A stretch of 64,000 nucleotides of DNA, taken from the NCBI GenBank assembly GCA_016291375.1, contig JAEEXE010000001.1:62001-126000 (forward strand), read 5' to 3'. This document shows, piece after piece, positions 26,076 to 36,513 of the stretch. This stretch comes from Butyrivibrio sp. (lineage in GTDB: Bacteria > Bacillota > Clostridia > Lachnospirales > Lachnospiraceae). The first letter of the stretch is position 1, and the number at the start of each line of letters is the position of its first letter. The notes beneath the pieces are model-generated. The model did no database searches and was not told where the DNA came from. It saw only the letters and a program-made list of their open reading frames with translations. The translations under genes and the position numbers were made by a program.

Positions 26076-28805
26076 ATGAACAACCTGACAATGGGCATAC
26101 TCGCCCACGTTGATGCCGGTAAGACAACACTCTCCGAAGCTATGCTGTACTTATCGGGCGCCATCAGAAAAGCCGGAAGAGTCGACCACAAGGACACTTT
26201 TCTTGACACATACGAACTTGAAAGAGCCCGCGGAATAACCATTTTCTCCAAGCAGGCTGTTTTTGAATACAACGAGACCAGATTCGATCTTCTCGATACT
26301 CCGGGACATACCGATTTTTCACCCGAGATGGAGAGAACACTTCAAGTACTTGATCTTGCCGTCCTTATGATAAGCGCTTCGGACGGCGTCACAGGCCAGG
26401 TCAAGCTCCTTTACAAGCTTCTTGATCACTACAAGATACCAACGGTTATATTTGTAAATAAGATGGATCAGGCGCTCGCCGACAAGGATCGGTGCCTTAA
26501 CGACATCAGGAATTCTCTCTCTTCTTCATGTATTGACCTAAGTGAAGGGTATGATGCTCCCGAAATCCAAGAGGAGCTTGCCATGTGCGATGAAGCTCTT
26601 CTTTCTGATTTTTTAAACGGAAAAAAGATTGAAAAAGAGGATATCTATTCGCTTGTACGAAAAAGAAACTGCTTCCCCATTCTCTTTGGTTCCGCACTTA
26701 AGATGGAAGGGGTAAAAGAACTGCTTGATCTGGTATCAGACCTTGCTCCTACAATCTGCAGTAGCGAAATCCTCGATTCATCAGCCGATGTGAAAAGAAA
26801 AAGCACACCGACAGCCGGAACCTCTGCATTCGGCGCAAGGGTATTTAAGATAAGCCGTGACCCTTCGGGAAACAGGCTCACTCATCTTAAGATCACAGGC
26901 GGCACTTTAAATGTAAGAGACGTTATCGGCGATGAAAAAGTCGACCAGATAAGGATCTATGCGGGCGATAAATATGAAGCTGTACAAAGCGCGACTGCAG
27001 GCATGATCTGTTCTGTCACGGGACTAAAAAACACCTCTCCCGGCCAGGGTCTTGGATACCTTGAAGGAGATACTGTTTCGGAAGTCTTACAACCCATCCT
27101 TTCTTGCGCGCTGCTGCTTCCCGAGGACATCAATCCCGTGACTGTTTACAACGACCTCAAAAATCTTGAGGAAGAGGAACCCATGCTTCGCGTTTCCTAT
27201 CCGGAAGAGACCAAGTCTATCGAAGTTCGCGTTATGGGCGAAGTTCAAAAAGAGATACTTAAACATATATTAAAGACCAGATTTAACATCGAGGCACAGT
27301 TTGGCCCCGCACATATCGTATATAAAGAAACAATAGCAGGTCCCGTTGAGGGTGTCGGACACTTTGAACCGCTACGCCACTACGCCGAAGTGCATCTTCT
27401 TATTGAACCTACGGAACCCGGAAGCGGAATCTCTTTTGACAGTAATTGCAGTACCGATGAGCTTGCTCTTAACTGGCAGAGACTCATCCTTACTCACCTT
27501 GCGGAAAAGAAACATCTCGGTGTCCTCACCGGTTCCGAGCTTACCGACGTAAAGATAACTCTCATCGCCGGACGCGCTCACGAAAAGCACACAGAAGGCG
27601 GTGATTTCAGACAGGCCACCTACAGAGCGGTAAGACAGGGACTTATGCAGGCTGATTCCGTTCTTCTTGAGCCCATTTTAGAATATAGGCTTGAAGTCCC
27701 TGTAGACTGCGTAGGAAGAGCGCTTAACGATATGCAAAGAATGAACGGTACCGTGTCTGCTCCCGATATGGAGGGCAATTTCTCTATCATCACCGGTACT
27801 GTCCCCGTAGCATGCCTTGGTAACTACGCACAAGAGCTCTCCGCTTACACACACGGAGAAGGCCGTCTTTTCACTACACTTAGCGGCTACAGTCCTTGCC
27901 ACAACACCGAGGAAGTTCTTGAAGAGTATGACTACTATCCAGATCTTGATACGGACAATCCTTCATCTTCTGTATTCTGTCAGCACGGCGCCGCAACGAT
28001 AATCCCTTGGGATGAAGTCGGAAGCCACATGCACATAGATACGGGTTGGAGCAAGGATTCCAATACAGGCACATCTACAGATCTTGTGGATAATATAGAC
28101 ATGGAGGCTCTTAAAAAACTTCAGGCAAAAAGAGCATCTATGGAAGACACACGCTCTTTTTCAGAAAAACAAAGAGATTACTTCGCTGCCGAAGATGAGC
28201 TTAAAGCCATCTTTGAAAGAACCTACGGCAAGGTAAAACCAAGAGTCGGAAATTCCAAGACCGAATTTGACGAAAGCTCTTTTATCGCCCCCGATGAGAG
28301 CGTTAGGGACTACGCCGTTGAACAGGAAAAAGAGAAAAAGCACAGCAACCTCAGCAAAAAAGAAGACGAAGATCCGAATAAAGAGTTTCTTTTGATAGAC
28401 GGATACAACATAATATATGCCTCGGAGAACCTTAAAGCTCTGGCTCAGACTGACCTCAAGGCAGCACGCGATTCTCTGATCGACATCCTGAACAATTTCC
28501 AGGGCTATCGCAGAGAAGAGCTGATACTCGTTTTCGACGCATACAGAGTTCGCGGCGGCACGGAGCATGTCGAGAAGCAGGGAAACCTAACCGTCATCTA
28601 TACAAAAGAAGCCGAGACCGCGGATCAGTACATAGAAAAGGCCGCTCACATAATCAGCAAAAAATACCGCGTAAAAGTCGCAACCTCAGACGCCATCGAG
28701 CAGATCATCGTGTTCGGATCGGGCGCTGTCAGAATGTCCGCAAGAGAATTGTGGAAAGAGATTGAATTAACGAATGAGCAGATAAGAGAAAAGATAAATA
28801 AGTAA
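26076..28805 (+). CDS. TetM/EF-G-like ribosomal-protection-type GTPase with C-terminal NYN (Rae1/YacP-like) nuclease domain
   Basis: 'GILAHVDAGKTTLSEAML', 'ELERARGITI', 'DTPGHTDF', 'NKMD'; C-term 'EFLLIDGYNIIYASENLK...LILVFDAYRVRGG...TKEAETADQYIEKA...KVATSDAIEQIIVFGSGAVRMSARELWKEIE' matches the YacP/Rae1 layout. Confidence 0.88.
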   Translation: MNNLTMGILAHVDAGKTTLSEAMLYLSGAIRKAGRVDHKDTFLDTYELERARGITIFSKQAVFEYNETRFDLLDTPGHTDFSPEMERTLQVLDLAVLMISASDGVTGQVKLLYKLLDHYKIPTVIFVNKMDQALADKDRCLNDIRNSLSSSCIDLSEGYDAPEIQEELAMCDEALLSDFLNGKKIEKEDIYSLVRKRNCFPILFGSALKMEGVKELLDLVSDLAPTICSSEILDSSADVKRKSTPTAGTSAFGARVFKISRDPSGNRLTHLKITGGTLNVRDVIGDEKVDQIRIYAGDKYEAVQSATAGMICSVTGLKNTSPGQGLGYLEGDTVSEVLQPILSCALLLPEDINPVTVYNDLKNLEEEEPMLRVSYPEETKSIEVRVMGEVQKEILKHILKTRFNIEAQFGPAHIVYKETIAGPVEGVGHFEPLRHYAEVHLLIEPTEPGSGISFDSNCSTDELALNWQRLILTHLAEKKHLGVLTGSELTDVKITLIAGRAHEKHTEGGDFRQATYRAVRQGLMQADSVLLEPILEYRLEVPVDCVGRALNDMQRMNGTVSAPDMEGNFSIITGTVPVACLGNYAQELSAYTHGEGRLFTTLSGYSPCHNTEEVLEEYDYYPDLDTDNPSSSVFCQHGAATIIPWDEVGSHMHIDTGWSKDSNTGTSTDLVDNIDMEALKKLQAKRASMEDTRSFSEKQRDYFAAEDELKAIFERTYGKVKPRVGNSKTEFDESSFIAPDESVRDYAVEQEKEKKHSNLSKKEDEDPNKEFLLIDGYNIIYASENLKALAQTDLKAARDSLIDILNNFQGYRREELILVFDAYRVRGGTEHVEKQGNLTVIYTKEAETADQYIEKAAHIISKKYRVKVATSDAIEQIIVFGSGAVRMSARELWKEIELTNEQIREKINK

Positions 28806-28854
28806 CACTTGAAATAAAATTTCTTAAAGCACATAAATATTGCGTAAAACCTAT

Positions 28855-28881
28855 TAACTTTTTATAAAAATAAGCCGATAA
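28855..28881 (+). promoter_or_regulatory. Sigma-28 (FliA/SigD)-type promoter
   Basis: TAAC-N15-GCCGATAA; -10 exact, 15-nt spacing; 45 bp upstream of MCP start. Confidence 0.65.
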
Positions 28882-28925
28882 TTAAGAAGTAACATACTAT
28901 CGAGAAAAAACGGGGGGTATATCTC

Positions 28926-30776
28926 ATGAAAGAGAAGAAAAGGAATTCCGGTTTTCGTGCCAGCATGTCTGCCATCTTACTTCTTATCACGTTTCCACTT
29001 ATAATCGCACTTATTGCAAGCATTATTTTCAGCAATGTGCAGATGAAGAGTATTGAGAAGGCTGATGAAGAAATCTATTATGATATGCTCTATACTATCA
29101 ATTCGGATCTTATTAATGCCGACAGAGATATGCATCAGGCCATGCTCTCTATCACCAGATATATTGCCAACTTTAAGTATGCCAATATGTCTACTCTTAC
29201 GGGATACATGGACGATGTTAAGGTCAATATAGAAGAGACTTCGCAGAGAGTTGAAGAAGCAACCTCTCTCGCGCAGAAGAATGCGTACCTTTACAATACC
29301 ATCACTGCCGAGAACGGTATGACATTTTCACAGTGTTATGACACTTTCTCAACTTATTTTGTCGCATGGCAGGAAGATTATAAGAATACATTGGGTAGCG
29401 GAGAAGAATACAACGCAGGTTCCGGTGAGATCAAAAGACTTTCCGATGACTTTGACACAGCTAGATCCGCTCTTAATGATATGGTTGATATTGCCGACAG
29501 ATGGGCCAAGGAAGAAAAGAGCATCAACACAGCAAATATCGCCAAGAAGATTGTTGCAAGCTCAACTATCTTCGGTATTATAGCTGCTGTTCTTTTGGTA
29601 TTTACATTTATAATGCTCGGAAATATCCTGAAAAGCCTTAAGCAGATATCCAAAGCAGTTGAAAGAGTCGCATCAGGTGACTTTGTTACCAAGATTCATC
29701 CGACCAGCATTGTAAAAGACTTCAATAAGATCGGACATGCTCTTGAAGGAATGCGCCATGAGCTCAGAAACGCTCTTGTTAAAGTTATAAACCATGCAGA
29801 TACCGTCAACAGCAAGGCTGAACTTGCAAAAGATTCAATTGCAAGCTCTCAGAGAACAACAACAGACATCAGCTCTGCGGTTAATGACCTTGCATCCGGT
29901 GCAACGGCTATGGCTCAGGATGTTCAGAGTACATCCTCCATTACCATCAACATAGGTTCTTCTGTTGACAGTGTGCTTGAATCCGCCAATTCCAACCTTG
30001 AAAAAGGTCGCCTTGTATACGGTGAATCTTCCAAGGTTAAGGAGCAGCTTGAACAGATCAAGCTCCAGGATCAAAAGACAGATGAGATGGCTACAAAGGT
30101 TGCAGAGTCAGTTAACGAGACGGCCAACGTTGTTGAGCAGATCTCTACTGCTGCCGAGTCCATCATTTCAATAGCAAGCCAGACCAACCTCCTTGCTCTC
30201 AACGCTTCAATCGAGGCTGCAAGAGCCGGTGAAGCGGGAAGAGGTTTCTCTGTTGTTGCAGATAACATCAAGAATCTTGCGGGCGATACCAATAATCTCG
30301 CAGGCGAGATTACCAACATGCTCTCGACAATTACCGATTATTCCAACACAAACAAGGAACTCACAGAGAGCATCAAAGAAGCTACTACCAATGAGGCCGC
30401 AGCCCTTGAGGAAATGAGTGAATCCTTCGATCAGATGCTTCAACTCCTCAAAGAGACCGAGGAAGGCAACAAGCAGATCGCAGCTCTCGTTGAGCAGATG
30501 AACACAGATAAGGCCAACATCCTAAGTTCTGTTGAATCTCTTTCAAGCATCTCCGAAGAGAACGCTGCTTCCACTCAGGAAACAAGCGCTTCTCTCATGG
30601 AACTTGATACAAATATGGAATCTGTTGTTGAGCAGGCTCAGGATCTCCAGAAGATCGCCGAAGAGCTCACAACCAACGTCAAATACTTCAAAGTCCAGCT
30701 TCCGAGCAAGGACGCCGCAGAAGATATCGCCAAGGCAATCGACGAAGCTGCTGCGAAGGACAAAGCACAGGCTTAA
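28926..30776 (+). CDS. Methyl-accepting chemotaxis protein
   Basis: HAMP-like region and MCP hairpin tip '[39 protein letters not shown]'. Confidence 0.95.
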   Translation: MKEKKRNSGFRASMSAILLLITFPLIIALIASIIFSNVQMKSIEKADEEIYYDMLYTINSDLINADRDMHQAMLSITRYIANFKYANMSTLTGYMDDVKVNIEETSQRVEEATSLAQKNAYLYNTITAENGMTFSQCYDTFSTYFVAWQEDYKNTLGSGEEYNAGSGEIKRLSDDFDTARSALNDMVDIADRWAKEEKSINTANIAKKIVASSTIFGIIAAVLLVFTFIMLGNILKSLKQISKAVERVASGDFVTKIHPTSIVKDFNKIGHALEGMRHELRNALVKVINHADTVNSKAELAKDSIASSQRTTTDISSAVNDLASGATAMAQDVQSTSSITINIGSSVDSVLESANSNLEKGRLVYGESSKVKEQLEQIKLQDQKTDEMATKVAESVNETANVVEQISTAAESIISIASQTNLLALNASIEAARAGEAGRGFSVVADNIKNLAGDTNNLAGEITNMLSTITDYSNTNKELTESIKEATTNEAAALEEMSESFDQMLQLLKETEEGNKQIAALVEQMNTDKANILSSVESLSSISEENAASTQETSASLMELDTNMESVVEQAQDLQKIAEELTTNVKYFKVQLPSKDAAEDIAKAIDEAAAKDKAQA

Positions 30777-30796
30777 GCCAATATATTACGCTATAA

Positions 30797-30832
30797 AGGC
30801 GTCGCAGGTTTTATCCCGCGGCGCCTTTTTTA
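30797..30832 (+). terminator. Intrinsic terminator
   Basis: AGGCGtCGC...GCGgCGCCTTTTTT. Confidence 0.8.
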
Positions 30833-30856
30833 TCTGCATTTATTTCCGGTATTCGT

Positions 30857-32356
30857 CTACTTCCAATATGCGTTTATTTCTTTGGTCTCGTAATTTTGTA
30901 TCTCCACTCCGTCAAAAGTATATCCTAAGGTAAAATATGCTTCGGCTCCCTTCTTGGTATCTTCGCTCTGCCCCTGCGCTGCCCTGAAATTTCCAAGAGA
31001 ATAATAAACAAGCATATTTCCGCCGTCAGGTCTTTCCATCATCTTGGTCTCCTGCACAACATGCGGGTGTGAACCTATAACCACGTCCGCGCCGCCCTTT
31101 GCAAAAAGCTGCGCGTATCTCTCCTGCGAAGGCATTATCTCTTTTACATATTCATCTCCCCAGTGCACAAACACGATCACAAAATCGGCTTCTTCTCTCG
31201 CAGATTTAAGATCTTCGATCAGCTTCTTTTCATCTTCTGCCGGCTCATCGCCTTGTTCTGAGGCTTCATGTTCCTTGGGAAGATAATGCACCACATTCGG
31301 ATAATCGTTCGAAATATCGCCGGCATTCGTTCCGTAGGTATATGAAAGTAGCGCAATCTTTATCCCGTTACGACTGATGATCTCATACGGCCTGTATTCA
31401 GTATCGCTACTGCTCTGGATTCCCACACAGGTTATCTCATTATCCTTATAAAAAGACGTTGTGATATCAATACCCGTCACTCCCCTGTCGAGCACGTGAT
31501 TGTTGGCACATTCAGCCACATCAAAGCCTGCTTTTTTAATAGCCATTCCGACTTCTATGGGTGAACCAAAGCTTGGATATCCTCCGACCATCGACTCTTT
31601 ATCGACAAGCACCGTCTCGGCGTTTAAAGCCGCAATATCGGCGCTTTGGATTTCTTTTATAAAAGGTTCGTACAAGAAATCAAAACTTCCGTTTTCGTTA
31701 TCTCTGGCATGTTCATAGATAGGTTCATGAATAAGGTTATCACCGAATGCCGCCACGCTGACTTCATTTTCGATATTCTTTAGTCCCCAGCCTTCCCAGG
31801 TCCAAAGCGTGCATTTTTTATCTTTGTCCTCAATAAGAAGTATTGAAGAATTCTTCTCCATGAGCTTCATACGCACGGCATCTACACCGATCTCCGATGC
31901 GCCCCATTTATGTCCCACACTTCCGTCGGGACTTAGATCATACAAAAAGATATGCTGGGAATAGTCCTTTTCATCGCTCTTTACCCAGAAAGGCCTATGT
32001 TTACCGTACTTACCCTTTTTCCACAAAAGAGCTATCATCTCTTTATCGCCGTCTCTGTCTATATCCGTCACGAATACATCCTGAACCTTAAAACCGCGTT
32101 CGGATCTGAAAGCTATATCACCGTTTCTGTCTTTAACCTGCAGTTTCTTGTTCTTTAACGCGACAACTATGCCGGAATAAGCCTTATCTTTTTCATTGTC
32201 AAAAGAAATCTCTTTTTCCTTCCAGCTAACCCATGACGGGATATGATTTCGGCGGATTGAGATCACGGCAATACAAATAGCTACCACTATCCCTAAGGAT
32301 AGCAGTAGCCATTTAAGTTTTTTAATTAAAGATAGCTTTTTTTCCGGTATTTTCAT
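30857..32356 (-). CDS. CapA-family (PGA_cap) metallophosphatase-like protein
   Basis: 'SVAAFGDNLIHEPIYE', 'DIAALNAETVLV', 'FDVAECANNHVLDRG', 'DVVIGSHPHVVQETKMM'. Confidence 0.88.
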   Translation of the reverse strand: MKIPEKKLSLIKKLKWLLLSLGIVVAICIAVISIRRNHIPSWVSWKEKEISFDNEKDKAYSGIVVALKNKKLQVKDRNGDIAFRSERGFKVQDVFVTDIDRDGDKEMIALLWKKGKYGKHRPFWVKSDEKDYSQHIFLYDLSPDGSVGHKWGASEIGVDAVRMKLMEKNSSILLIEDKDKKCTLWTWEGWGLKNIENEVSVAAFGDNLIHEPIYEHARDNENGSFDFLYEPFIKEIQSADIAALNAETVLVDKESMVGGYPSFGSPIEVGMAIKKAGFDVAECANNHVLDRGVTGIDITTSFYKDNEITCVGIQSSSDTEYRPYEIISRNGIKIALLSYTYGTNAGDISNDYPNVVHYLPKEHEASEQGDEPAEDEKKLIEDLKSAREEADFVIVFVHWGDEYVKEIMPSQERYAQLFAKGGADVVIGSHPHVVQETKMMERPDGGNMLVYYSLGNFRAAQGQSEDTKKGAEAYFTLGYTFDGVEIQNYETKEINAYWK

Positions 32357-34602
32357 TCTCCATCTACTCTGTAGCTTGTAGTCCATTCAGGCTGAGTGGG
32401 TTTGTCCGAATTTTCAACCCAGTTCCAATTATCATCCATATGTCCGCCTCTAAGCCTGTCTCTCCACTCATCATCCGCAAGTCTCTCACCGGACTGTTCA
32501 AACTGATAAAATGAATAAACACTTCCTCTTCCAACGTGCAATTCTCCGTCAATCGGGAATACAACATACATATCATCGGCAAAACCGGTTCCCACTTCCA
32601 AAAAGCTTCCGTTTGGATCGGTCGCGATATCCGCGATAACAGGGCAAGGTGCCTGATTACTTTCCGAAACAGAACCTGTACCGTCATCAACCGCTTCTTT
32701 CCAGAAGTGCTCAAGATATCCGCCGTAGCTTCGAATAAACTCATATTCATCATCGGAAAGCTTCTCATTCTTAAGCTCTTTTTCCGAAATAGTCAAAAGA
32801 GTTCCTGCGATCTCGGAAAGCTTATCAAGATCCTCTTTTGCACCTTCATCAAGCATTCCGTACTTATCAAGTCCCTCCTTGGTTTTCTCGGAAAGGAACT
32901 TAAATCTGCTGTAAACAACAGGCTGAGTATCTACGAAACCTCTGTCATCAAGGACTTCCTGGTCTCCGTCTCCCATCTCTGCCATAACGGCCTTGGCATA
33001 GAGGATCGTATCGTGCTTGAGCTCTGCATAAGATCCTGCATAGGTCTCAAGATTTTTCTTGGTCCACTCCGAATTCTGCATATATGAAGGATAGCCTTCA
33101 CCCTTCTCTTCAAGAAGAGGTCTGAGTGTATTGAGCCATCCGGAATACAAACTTGCATTCCAGATAGAAGCATCATCATTGTTAAACACCTGCTTTAAAG
33201 CTTCCACATTCTCGGTGTAGTTCTTGTAATCGGTATCGCCCTGACTTTCAAGAATCTCCATAGCCTTGTCTGAACCAAGCACAGCGGCAGTATCAAGCGT
33301 ATCGGGAAGCATTCTTGTTTCTCCCGCACTGTTCTCTTCAACATTCCTGTAGATCAGTCTCTGCATGATGGCTGCATCGATCGTAAATCTCTGTCCCATG
33401 AATCTGTATGAAGGAATCACATTCTCTTCACCGTCTTCAACCGGAACCGAATTGATCGAAGGAGTATTGAGCTCTTTTACCGCGCTCATAACCTTGGCAA
33501 AGGCATCTTTATTGTCCGCAATGGCAGATACGTCTGCACTTCCGTAACTGCTTTCCACTATCTGAGAAAGCTCATTGTATCCGGGATCATCAGATCTTCC
33601 CGCAAAGAATGAAGTAATACTGTAGATGCCTTCCCATGTATCCTTGGCATCATTTATCGCAACGCTCTGAAGGATGGCACTGCGCACCATGTCCTCGTTA
33701 TCAAAAGCATAAGCGACTCTTCCGTACCACATCATTGCTCTGAAATATTTCTCAAGTTCGGGATCACCGTCATAATATCCTCTCGGCTTGTACTGAGAAT
33801 AATCCTCGTTAAGCTCGGTTATCGCACATGTTTCTATTCCGGAAGCATTATTGATCTTATCAAGCTCGCCATTTACAACACTGTCAAAAGAGCTGTCGCT
33901 TATAGGAGCTGCTACGCTGTCGTCAAGGAGCTTACTTCCTATATAGAAAAACTCAACGTTCCTAAGAGCCGCCGCTTCAAACTCCGTACCCTTAAGGTCT
34001 CCGTACTGCTTTACAGAACTCTCCAGCATCTGCGCACTGAGCTTTTTAAGCTCCCCTGCAAGGTGATTTTTCTCGGTTTGCTTCATGAGATATGCAAAGT
34101 ACAGATGATAGGTATGCATCAATGAATCAACCGTAATAAAATTGGGGATCTGACTGTAACGATTAGCCTCGTAAATTTCAAAAAACTCGTTGCTGCCATC
34201 CTTGACTACAAGGAAATTGTGATCCACAAGCGCCTTTCTGTTAGCAGTTACATCATTATAATCATTCTGACGCTCAGGATTGAATAAGTAACCCTGATTA
34301 GCGTTTAAAACTATATTTGAAAAGTCTTCCTTCACGCTGTAGCTTGGAATAGACGGTACAAGATTCTCGTCGTAATACTTAACTTCGGAATCTCCAAGTA
34401 AAGTAGGGCCTTGAGCGATACTTACCAAAGCGCCTTCTCCCGAATCCGCGTTTTGATCGGATCCGTTTTCTGCGCCCGCGTTTTCTGTAGAACCGCTAAC
34501 GGTTGCTGTGGTCCCATTGCTATCTTCGATGTTTTGGCCAAAAGAACATCCTGACGCCATTATCGTCAGAGCCAGAATGCTTACTAATATTTTTCTTTTC
34601 AT
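32353..34602 (-). CDS. DUF3160 family lipoprotein
   Basis: Lipobox LTIMASGCSFG; 'VDSLMHTYHLYFAYLMKQTEKNHLAGELKKLS' DUF3160 signature region. Confidence 0.8.
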   Translation of the reverse strand: MKRKILVSILALTIMASGCSFGQNIEDSNGTTATVSGSTENAGAENGSDQNADSGEGALVSIAQGPTLLGDSEVKYYDENLVPSIPSYSVKEDFSNIVLNANQGYLFNPERQNDYNDVTANRKALVDHNFLVVKDGSNEFFEIYEANRYSQIPNFITVDSLMHTYHLYFAYLMKQTEKNHLAGELKKLSAQMLESSVKQYGDLKGTEFEAAALRNVEFFYIGSKLLDDSVAAPISDSSFDSVVNGELDKINNASGIETCAITELNEDYSQYKPRGYYDGDPELEKYFRAMMWYGRVAYAFDNEDMVRSAILQSVAINDAKDTWEGIYSITSFFAGRSDDPGYNELSQIVESSYGSADVSAIADNKDAFAKVMSAVKELNTPSINSVPVEDGEENVIPSYRFMGQRFTIDAAIMQRLIYRNVEENSAGETRMLPDTLDTAAVLGSDKAMEILESQGDTDYKNYTENVEALKQVFNNDDASIWNASLYSGWLNTLRPLLEEKGEGYPSYMQNSEWTKKNLETYAGSYAELKHDTILYAKAVMAEMGDGDQEVLDDRGFVDTQPVVYSRFKFLSEKTKEGLDKYGMLDEGAKEDLDKLSEIAGTLLTISEKELKNEKLSDDEYEFIRSYGGYLEHFWKEAVDDGTGSVSESNQAPCPVIADIATDPNGSFLEVGTGFADDMYVVFPIDGELHVGRGSVYSFYQFEQSGERLADDEWRDRLRGGHMDDNWNWVENSDKPTQPEWTTSYRVDGE

Positions 34603-34646
34603 GGTCTCTCCTTAATAAACGTTTATATAATCTTGTTATTGTAACC

Positions 34647-35369
34647 TCAACTTAAGTTTTTCACCACACCCACTGATACATAATTATCCAACACAGCCCC
34701 AAAGTCTGTCAAATCCTCATGCTCGGGCGAATAGATCCCGTCAACCATAAGGCTGACGCCTCCGTTTGAAAATTCCTCAACAGCCTTGTATCTGTCTACA
34801 TAAAACGCCTTTCTGGATACCAGTCTGTCTCTTAATATGCCCTTACATTCATCCAGCCTGCAGTGTGGGAAATTGACATTCCATATCTGTCCCGGCACAT
34901 AAGGCTTTTCAAACAGCTCTTTCAATATCTCACTAAGATATCTGTCCGTAACCTCATGGCAACCCGTTATCCCTTCCGAAAGAGCTATCGAAAGATATCC
35001 TTGGAACTCCCCTTCAAAAGCCGCTCCCGCCGTAGCGGAATACTGAATGTCCGAAGCCACGTTATATCCGAAATTGATCCCCGACAGCACAACATCGGGC
35101 TTTTCCGGCATTATATTAAGTGTTCCCACTCTCACGCAATCTCCCGGTGTTCCGCTACACGAAAAAGCATGTACTCCCTCTACCGGAAAATCACTGAACG
35201 GATGAACATCTATCGGATGTCTTAATGTAATACTGTGAGAAGCCGCGCTCCTTTGACTCTCCGGAGCCACGATCCACACCTCTCCAAACTCTTTTGCCAC
35301 TTTGGCAAGTCTGGCAATACCGTCAGATTCTATACCGTCATCGTTGGTTATAAATATCTTTTTACCCAT
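34647..35369 (-). CDS. surE: 5'/3'-nucleotidase SurE
   Basis: 'ITNDDGIESDGIARLAKVAKEFGEVWIVAPESQRSAASHSITL', 'DVVLSGINFGYN', 'YSATAGAAFEG'. Confidence 0.95.
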   Translation of the reverse strand: MGKKIFITNDDGIESDGIARLAKVAKEFGEVWIVAPESQRSAASHSITLRHPIDVHPFSDFPVEGVHAFSCSGTPGDCVRVGTLNIMPEKPDVVLSGINFGYNVASDIQYSATAGAAFEGEFQGYLSIALSEGITGCHEVTDRYLSEILKELFEKPYVPGQIWNVNFPHCRLDECKGILRDRLVSRKAFYVDRYKAVEEFSNGGVSLMVDGIYSPEHEDLTDFGAVLDNYVSVGVVKNLS

Positions 35370-35514
35370 ATATTCCCCTTTTTCAGATAATTTAATACAT
35401 ATTATAACATCAAAAATAAAAGAATTATGAACTATAAAAAAAGAACTTGCAGGTAATGTTAGTGTGCGCTAAAATGATTTCGCGCAATCTTTTTTGTGTA
35501 AGAAGGAGTTCAAC

Positions 35515-35832
35515 ATGAGCTTAAAAGATTTATTCTTTGGAAATGATACAGAGAACGAAAGTGAGGAGACTATTTTGGCTAACGAAGAAGTAAAAAATGA
35601 AGAGACTGTCGTTAACGAGAACGAGGCTCTCGTTACCCCAGATATGATCGTAGGCGATCTTATTGTTAAGCACCCTCTTGCAGCACAGTTCCTTATGGAA
35701 TGCGGAATGGGATGTATTTATTGCCCCGCTTCTCAGATGGAATCACTTGCAGAAGCATGTGCCGTTCACGGAATTGACAGCGAAGAGATCGTAGATGCAC
35801 TCAACGATTACCTTATCGAGCACAACGCATAA
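35515..35832 (+). CDS. DUF1858 protein (hybrid-cluster-associated redox disulfide type) with acidic N-terminal extension
   Basis: 'MIVGDLIVKHPLAAQFLMECGMGCIYCPASQMESLAEACAVHGID'; RBS aaggagtt. Confidence 0.85.
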   Translation: MSLKDLFFGNDTENESEETILANEEVKNEETVVNENEALVTPDMIVGDLIVKHPLAAQFLMECGMGCIYCPASQMESLAEACAVHGIDSEEIVDALNDYLIEHNA

Positions 35833-35860
35833 TTATTTGTGATATAAAAACATACTAACA

Positions 35861-35894
35861 AAAGAAAGAGTAGCAAGACGCTACTCTTTCTTTT
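35861..35894. terminator. Bidirectional terminator
   Basis: AAAGAAAGAGTAGC-aagac-GCTACTCTTTCTTTT. Confidence 0.85.
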
Positions 35895-35899
35895 ATTAA

Positions 35900-36475
35900 T
35901 TATTCAGTTTCTATGCCCTTTAGCATGATATCGATCATACCTTCAAGCGCTTCCTCGTAATCGATTCGTGCCTTTGTGAGTTCATCTGTTCCAAGGAACT
36001 TTTCCACCGATCCTTCGAGCATAAGTTTTACTATAGTCATCGGAACTTTTCTTATAAGTCCATTATCCATAGCCTCTTTTATAAGCTTCTCGGTATCCTT
36101 CCAATCCCGTTCAATCCTGCTTGTGAACTTCTCATAGATCCTGGGATGCTTGTCTTTAAGCTGATAGATAAGCCTATAGTCTATATTCTGATATTTATCC
36201 GGAAGACACACGATAAGCTTTGAGATCTTCTCCACAAGTTCCAGCGAATTGTCCGCTATGATCTGAGCCTCTTTTTCCTTAAGTGCGGAAAAGCCGTAAT
36301 CCACGGTCTCCATAAAGAGCTCATCCTTGTCCTTAAACTCCTTGTAAATAGTCTTCTTGCTGATATGAAGCGCCGCAGATATATCATCCATGGTAAACTT
36401 CATACCCTTTTCGTTGAACTGACGTATAACTTCATCAATTATACTGCTTCTTATGTTATCCACTTTCTCTCCCAT
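35900..36475 (-). CDS. TetR/AcrR family transcriptional regulator
   Basis: 'IIDEVIRQFNEKGMKFTMDDISAALHISKKTIYKEFKDKDELFMETV' TetR HTH. Confidence 0.9.
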   Translation of the reverse strand: MGEKVDNIRSSIIDEVIRQFNEKGMKFTMDDISAALHISKKTIYKEFKDKDELFMETVDYGFSALKEKEAQIIADNSLELVEKISKLIVCLPDKYQNIDYRLIYQLKDKHPRIYEKFTSRIERDWKDTEKLIKEAMDNGLIRKVPMTIVKLMLEGSVEKFLGTDELTKARIDYEEALEGMIDIMLKGIETE

Positions 36476-36513
36476 TCATTTATAAGCGTATTTTGTAGAA
36501 AACAGCCTCAATC

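Noticed and set aside
26076-28805. Annotation as an acquired tetracycline-resistance gene
   Set aside because: Sequence is a divergent fusion with an NYN domain in an ordinary chromosomal context; no mobile element flanks it.
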